From Rhodobacterales bacterium CG2_30_65_12 (GTDB taxonomy: Bacteria > Pseudomonadota > Alphaproteobacteria > Rhodobacterales > Rhodobacteraceae), in contig MNZL01000076.1 of NCBI GenBank assembly GCA_001873585.1, forward strand, positions 1 to 5,562: a stretch of 5,562 bases of DNA, read 5' to 3'. Shown piece after piece: positions 4,697-5,562 of the stretch. Below the pieces are notes generated by a model. It was not told the origin of the DNA. It did not search any database and worked only from the letters and a program-made list of their open reading frames with translations. Position 1 is the first letter of the stretch. Every line of letters begins with the position of its first letter. Position numbers and translations under genes: made by a program.

Positions 4697-5209
4697 ATGA
4701 GTGATGCGCGCATCTGTGTCGGCGCCTTTGGGGGCGCCTTCGGGGTGAAGGGCGAAGTGCGGCTGAAGAGTTTTACCGCCGCGCCGGAGGCGATCGCCGA
4801 CTACGGCCCGTTGCACGACGAGGCCGGGGCGCGGGTGTTCGAGGTCGAGATCACCCGACCGATCAACAACGGCTTCGCGGCCCGCGTAACCGGCGTGGCC
4901 AGCAAGGAACAGGCCGACGCGCTGAGGGGTGTGCGGCTGTTCGTCGACCGCGCGGCGCTACCGAGCCTGCCCGACGACGAATTTTACCATGCCGACCTGA
5001 TCGGGCTCGAAGTGGTCGATACCGGCGGGCGTGTGCTCGGCCGTGTGAGCGCGGTGCACAACCACGGCGCGGGCGATCTGATCGAGGTCAGCGGAGCGGG
5101 GCTCAAAACCCCGGCGCTCCTGCCCTTCACCCGGGCCGTCGTGCCCACCATTGATCTTGCCGCCGGCCGGATCGTTGCCGATCCGCCCGAGGAGGTCTTT
5201 CCGGAATGA
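4697..5209 (+). CDS. rimM: 16S rRNA processing protein RimM
   Basis: A 170-residue assembly factor that helps mature the 3' (head) domain of the 30S subunit, in E. coli through contact with S19 and 16S rRNA. The N-terminal RimM domain (about 1-85) opens with ICVGAFGGAFGVKGEVRLKS at 6-25, containing the family G-x-x-G-x-x-GEV motif. The C-terminal PRC-barrel domain starts at DEFYHADLIGLEV (94-106), followed by GAGDLIEV (124-131), LLPFTRAVVPTIDLAAGRI (141-159) and a short acidic end. Length matches the family (about 165-180). ATG at 4697 has GGAG at 4687-4690, 6 bases away. An in-frame TTG at 4685 would use the terminator T-tract and is rejected. The gene is separated from rpsP by a terminator-like hairpin, so its level is probably set below that of S16. 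Its stop overlaps the following start as ATGA; trmD, the usual next gene, is not there. Confidence 0.95.
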   Translation: MSDARICVGAFGGAFGVKGEVRLKSFTAAPEAIADYGPLHDEAGARVFEVEITRPINNGFAARVTGVASKEQADALRGVRLFVDRAALPSLPDDEFYHADLIGLEVVDTGGRVLGRVSAVHNHGAGDLIEVSGAGLKTPALLPFTRAVVPTIDLAAGRIVADPPEEVFPE

Positions 5210-5562
5210 CCAGGGTGATCGTCCACGCCGGGTTTCACAAGACCGGCACGACGAGCCTGCAGGACTACCTCACACAGCACCGCGCCACCTTCGCGCCGTG
5301 GTTTGCCTACTACGGGCCGGGCGAGTTTCTAAAAGCCGGGGCCAAGGCCCGCGTTTATGCACAGCATCCGTTTGCATGGCGGCTGTGGGCGTTTCGCCGC
5401 GCCTTCCGCCGCTTTCTTTCGGGCATTGAAGACGGCGAAACCATCGTGCTCTCGCGCGAAAACTTTTCCGGCAACATGCCGGGCCACCGCGATTGGCGGG
5501 GCCGGTCGCTGGTCGATTTCAAGGCCGCTGCGGTGCCGCTTTTGCGGGTGATCCGCGCCGAG
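5206..5562 (+). CDS. Sulfotransferase-like protein, N-terminal part (3' end outside window)
   Basis: The first 119 codons are open to the window edge. The N-terminus MTRVIVHAGFHKTGTTSLQ is the signature of PAPS-dependent sulfotransferases: a first strand, then the 5'-phosphosulfate-binding loop GFHKTGTTSLQ at 9-19 with Lys12 as the expected phosphate-binding residue. A second strand ETIVLSREN at 78-86 fits the 3'-phosphate-binding element, with Ser83/Arg84 as the likely contacts. Between them lies an aromatic and Arg-rich stretch (WRLWAFRRAFRRF, 58-70), probably part of the acceptor region. No signal peptide or membrane helix is visible, so the protein is probably cytosolic or membrane-peripheral. 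ATG at 5206 overlaps the rimM stop as ATGA, with GGAGG at 5191-5195 ten bases upstream, so it appears translationally coupled to rimM. The acceptor could be a polysaccharide or lipid, but nothing here identifies it. Confidence 0.8.
   Translation, partial: MTRVIVHAGFHKTGTTSLQDYLTQHRATFAPWFAYYGPGEFLKAGAKARVYAQHPFAWRLWAFRRAFRRFLSGIEDGETIVLSRENFSGNMPGHRDWRGRSLVDFKAAAVPLLRVIRAE

Overview
The window is GC-rich, gene-dense, and every supported gene lies on the + strand. Protein sequences and gene order point to an alphaproteobacterium, most likely a Rhodobacterales (Roseobacter/Paracoccus-type) genome. The clues are the methylmalonyl-CoA epimerase followed by a short DUF1467-type membrane protein, an Ffh with a long Gly/Met-rich tail, an S16 with an Ala/Glu-rich tail, and a small alphaproteobacterial-type chorismate mutase. 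This assignment is from memory of the families, not from a search.

Layout. Bases 1-440 hold the end of one transcription unit: the C-terminus of methylmalonyl-CoA epimerase (mce) and, overlapping it by one base, a 93-residue two-helix membrane protein. Bases 441-636 are a leader region with two candidate sigma-70-type promoters and several inverted repeats, two of which form mutually exclusive folds. From 637 to the right edge runs one tightly packed unit: ffh (signal recognition particle GTPase), three tandem GNAT N-acetyltransferases, a monofunctional chorismate mutase, rpsP (ribosomal protein S16), rimM (16S rRNA processing factor) and the first 119 codons of a sulfotransferase-like gene that is cut by the window end.

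How it works together. The backbone ffh-rpsP-rimM is the same order as the classical ffh-rpsP-rimM-trmD-rplS cluster of proteobacteria. Here three acetyltransferases and a chorismate mutase sit between ffh and rpsP, and a sulfotransferase-like gene occupies the place directly after rimM where trmD is expected. Most junctions are ATGA overlaps with a Shine-Dalgarno sequence inside the upstream gene, so translational coupling is likely. The one clear break is the 70-base rpsP-rimM gap. It contains a strong intrinsic-terminator-like hairpin whose T-rich tract runs directly into the rimM ribosome binding site, with a competing alternative fold upstream; this looks like an attenuator that would lower rimM expression relative to S16.

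The most interesting points are the three-paralogue GNAT cassette inside a translation operon, the candidate rpsP-rimM attenuator, the structured ffh leader, and the sulfotransferase-like gene coupled to rimM. I see no mobile element, CRISPR array, tRNA or rRNA. Nothing here is firm evidence of a wholly new system.
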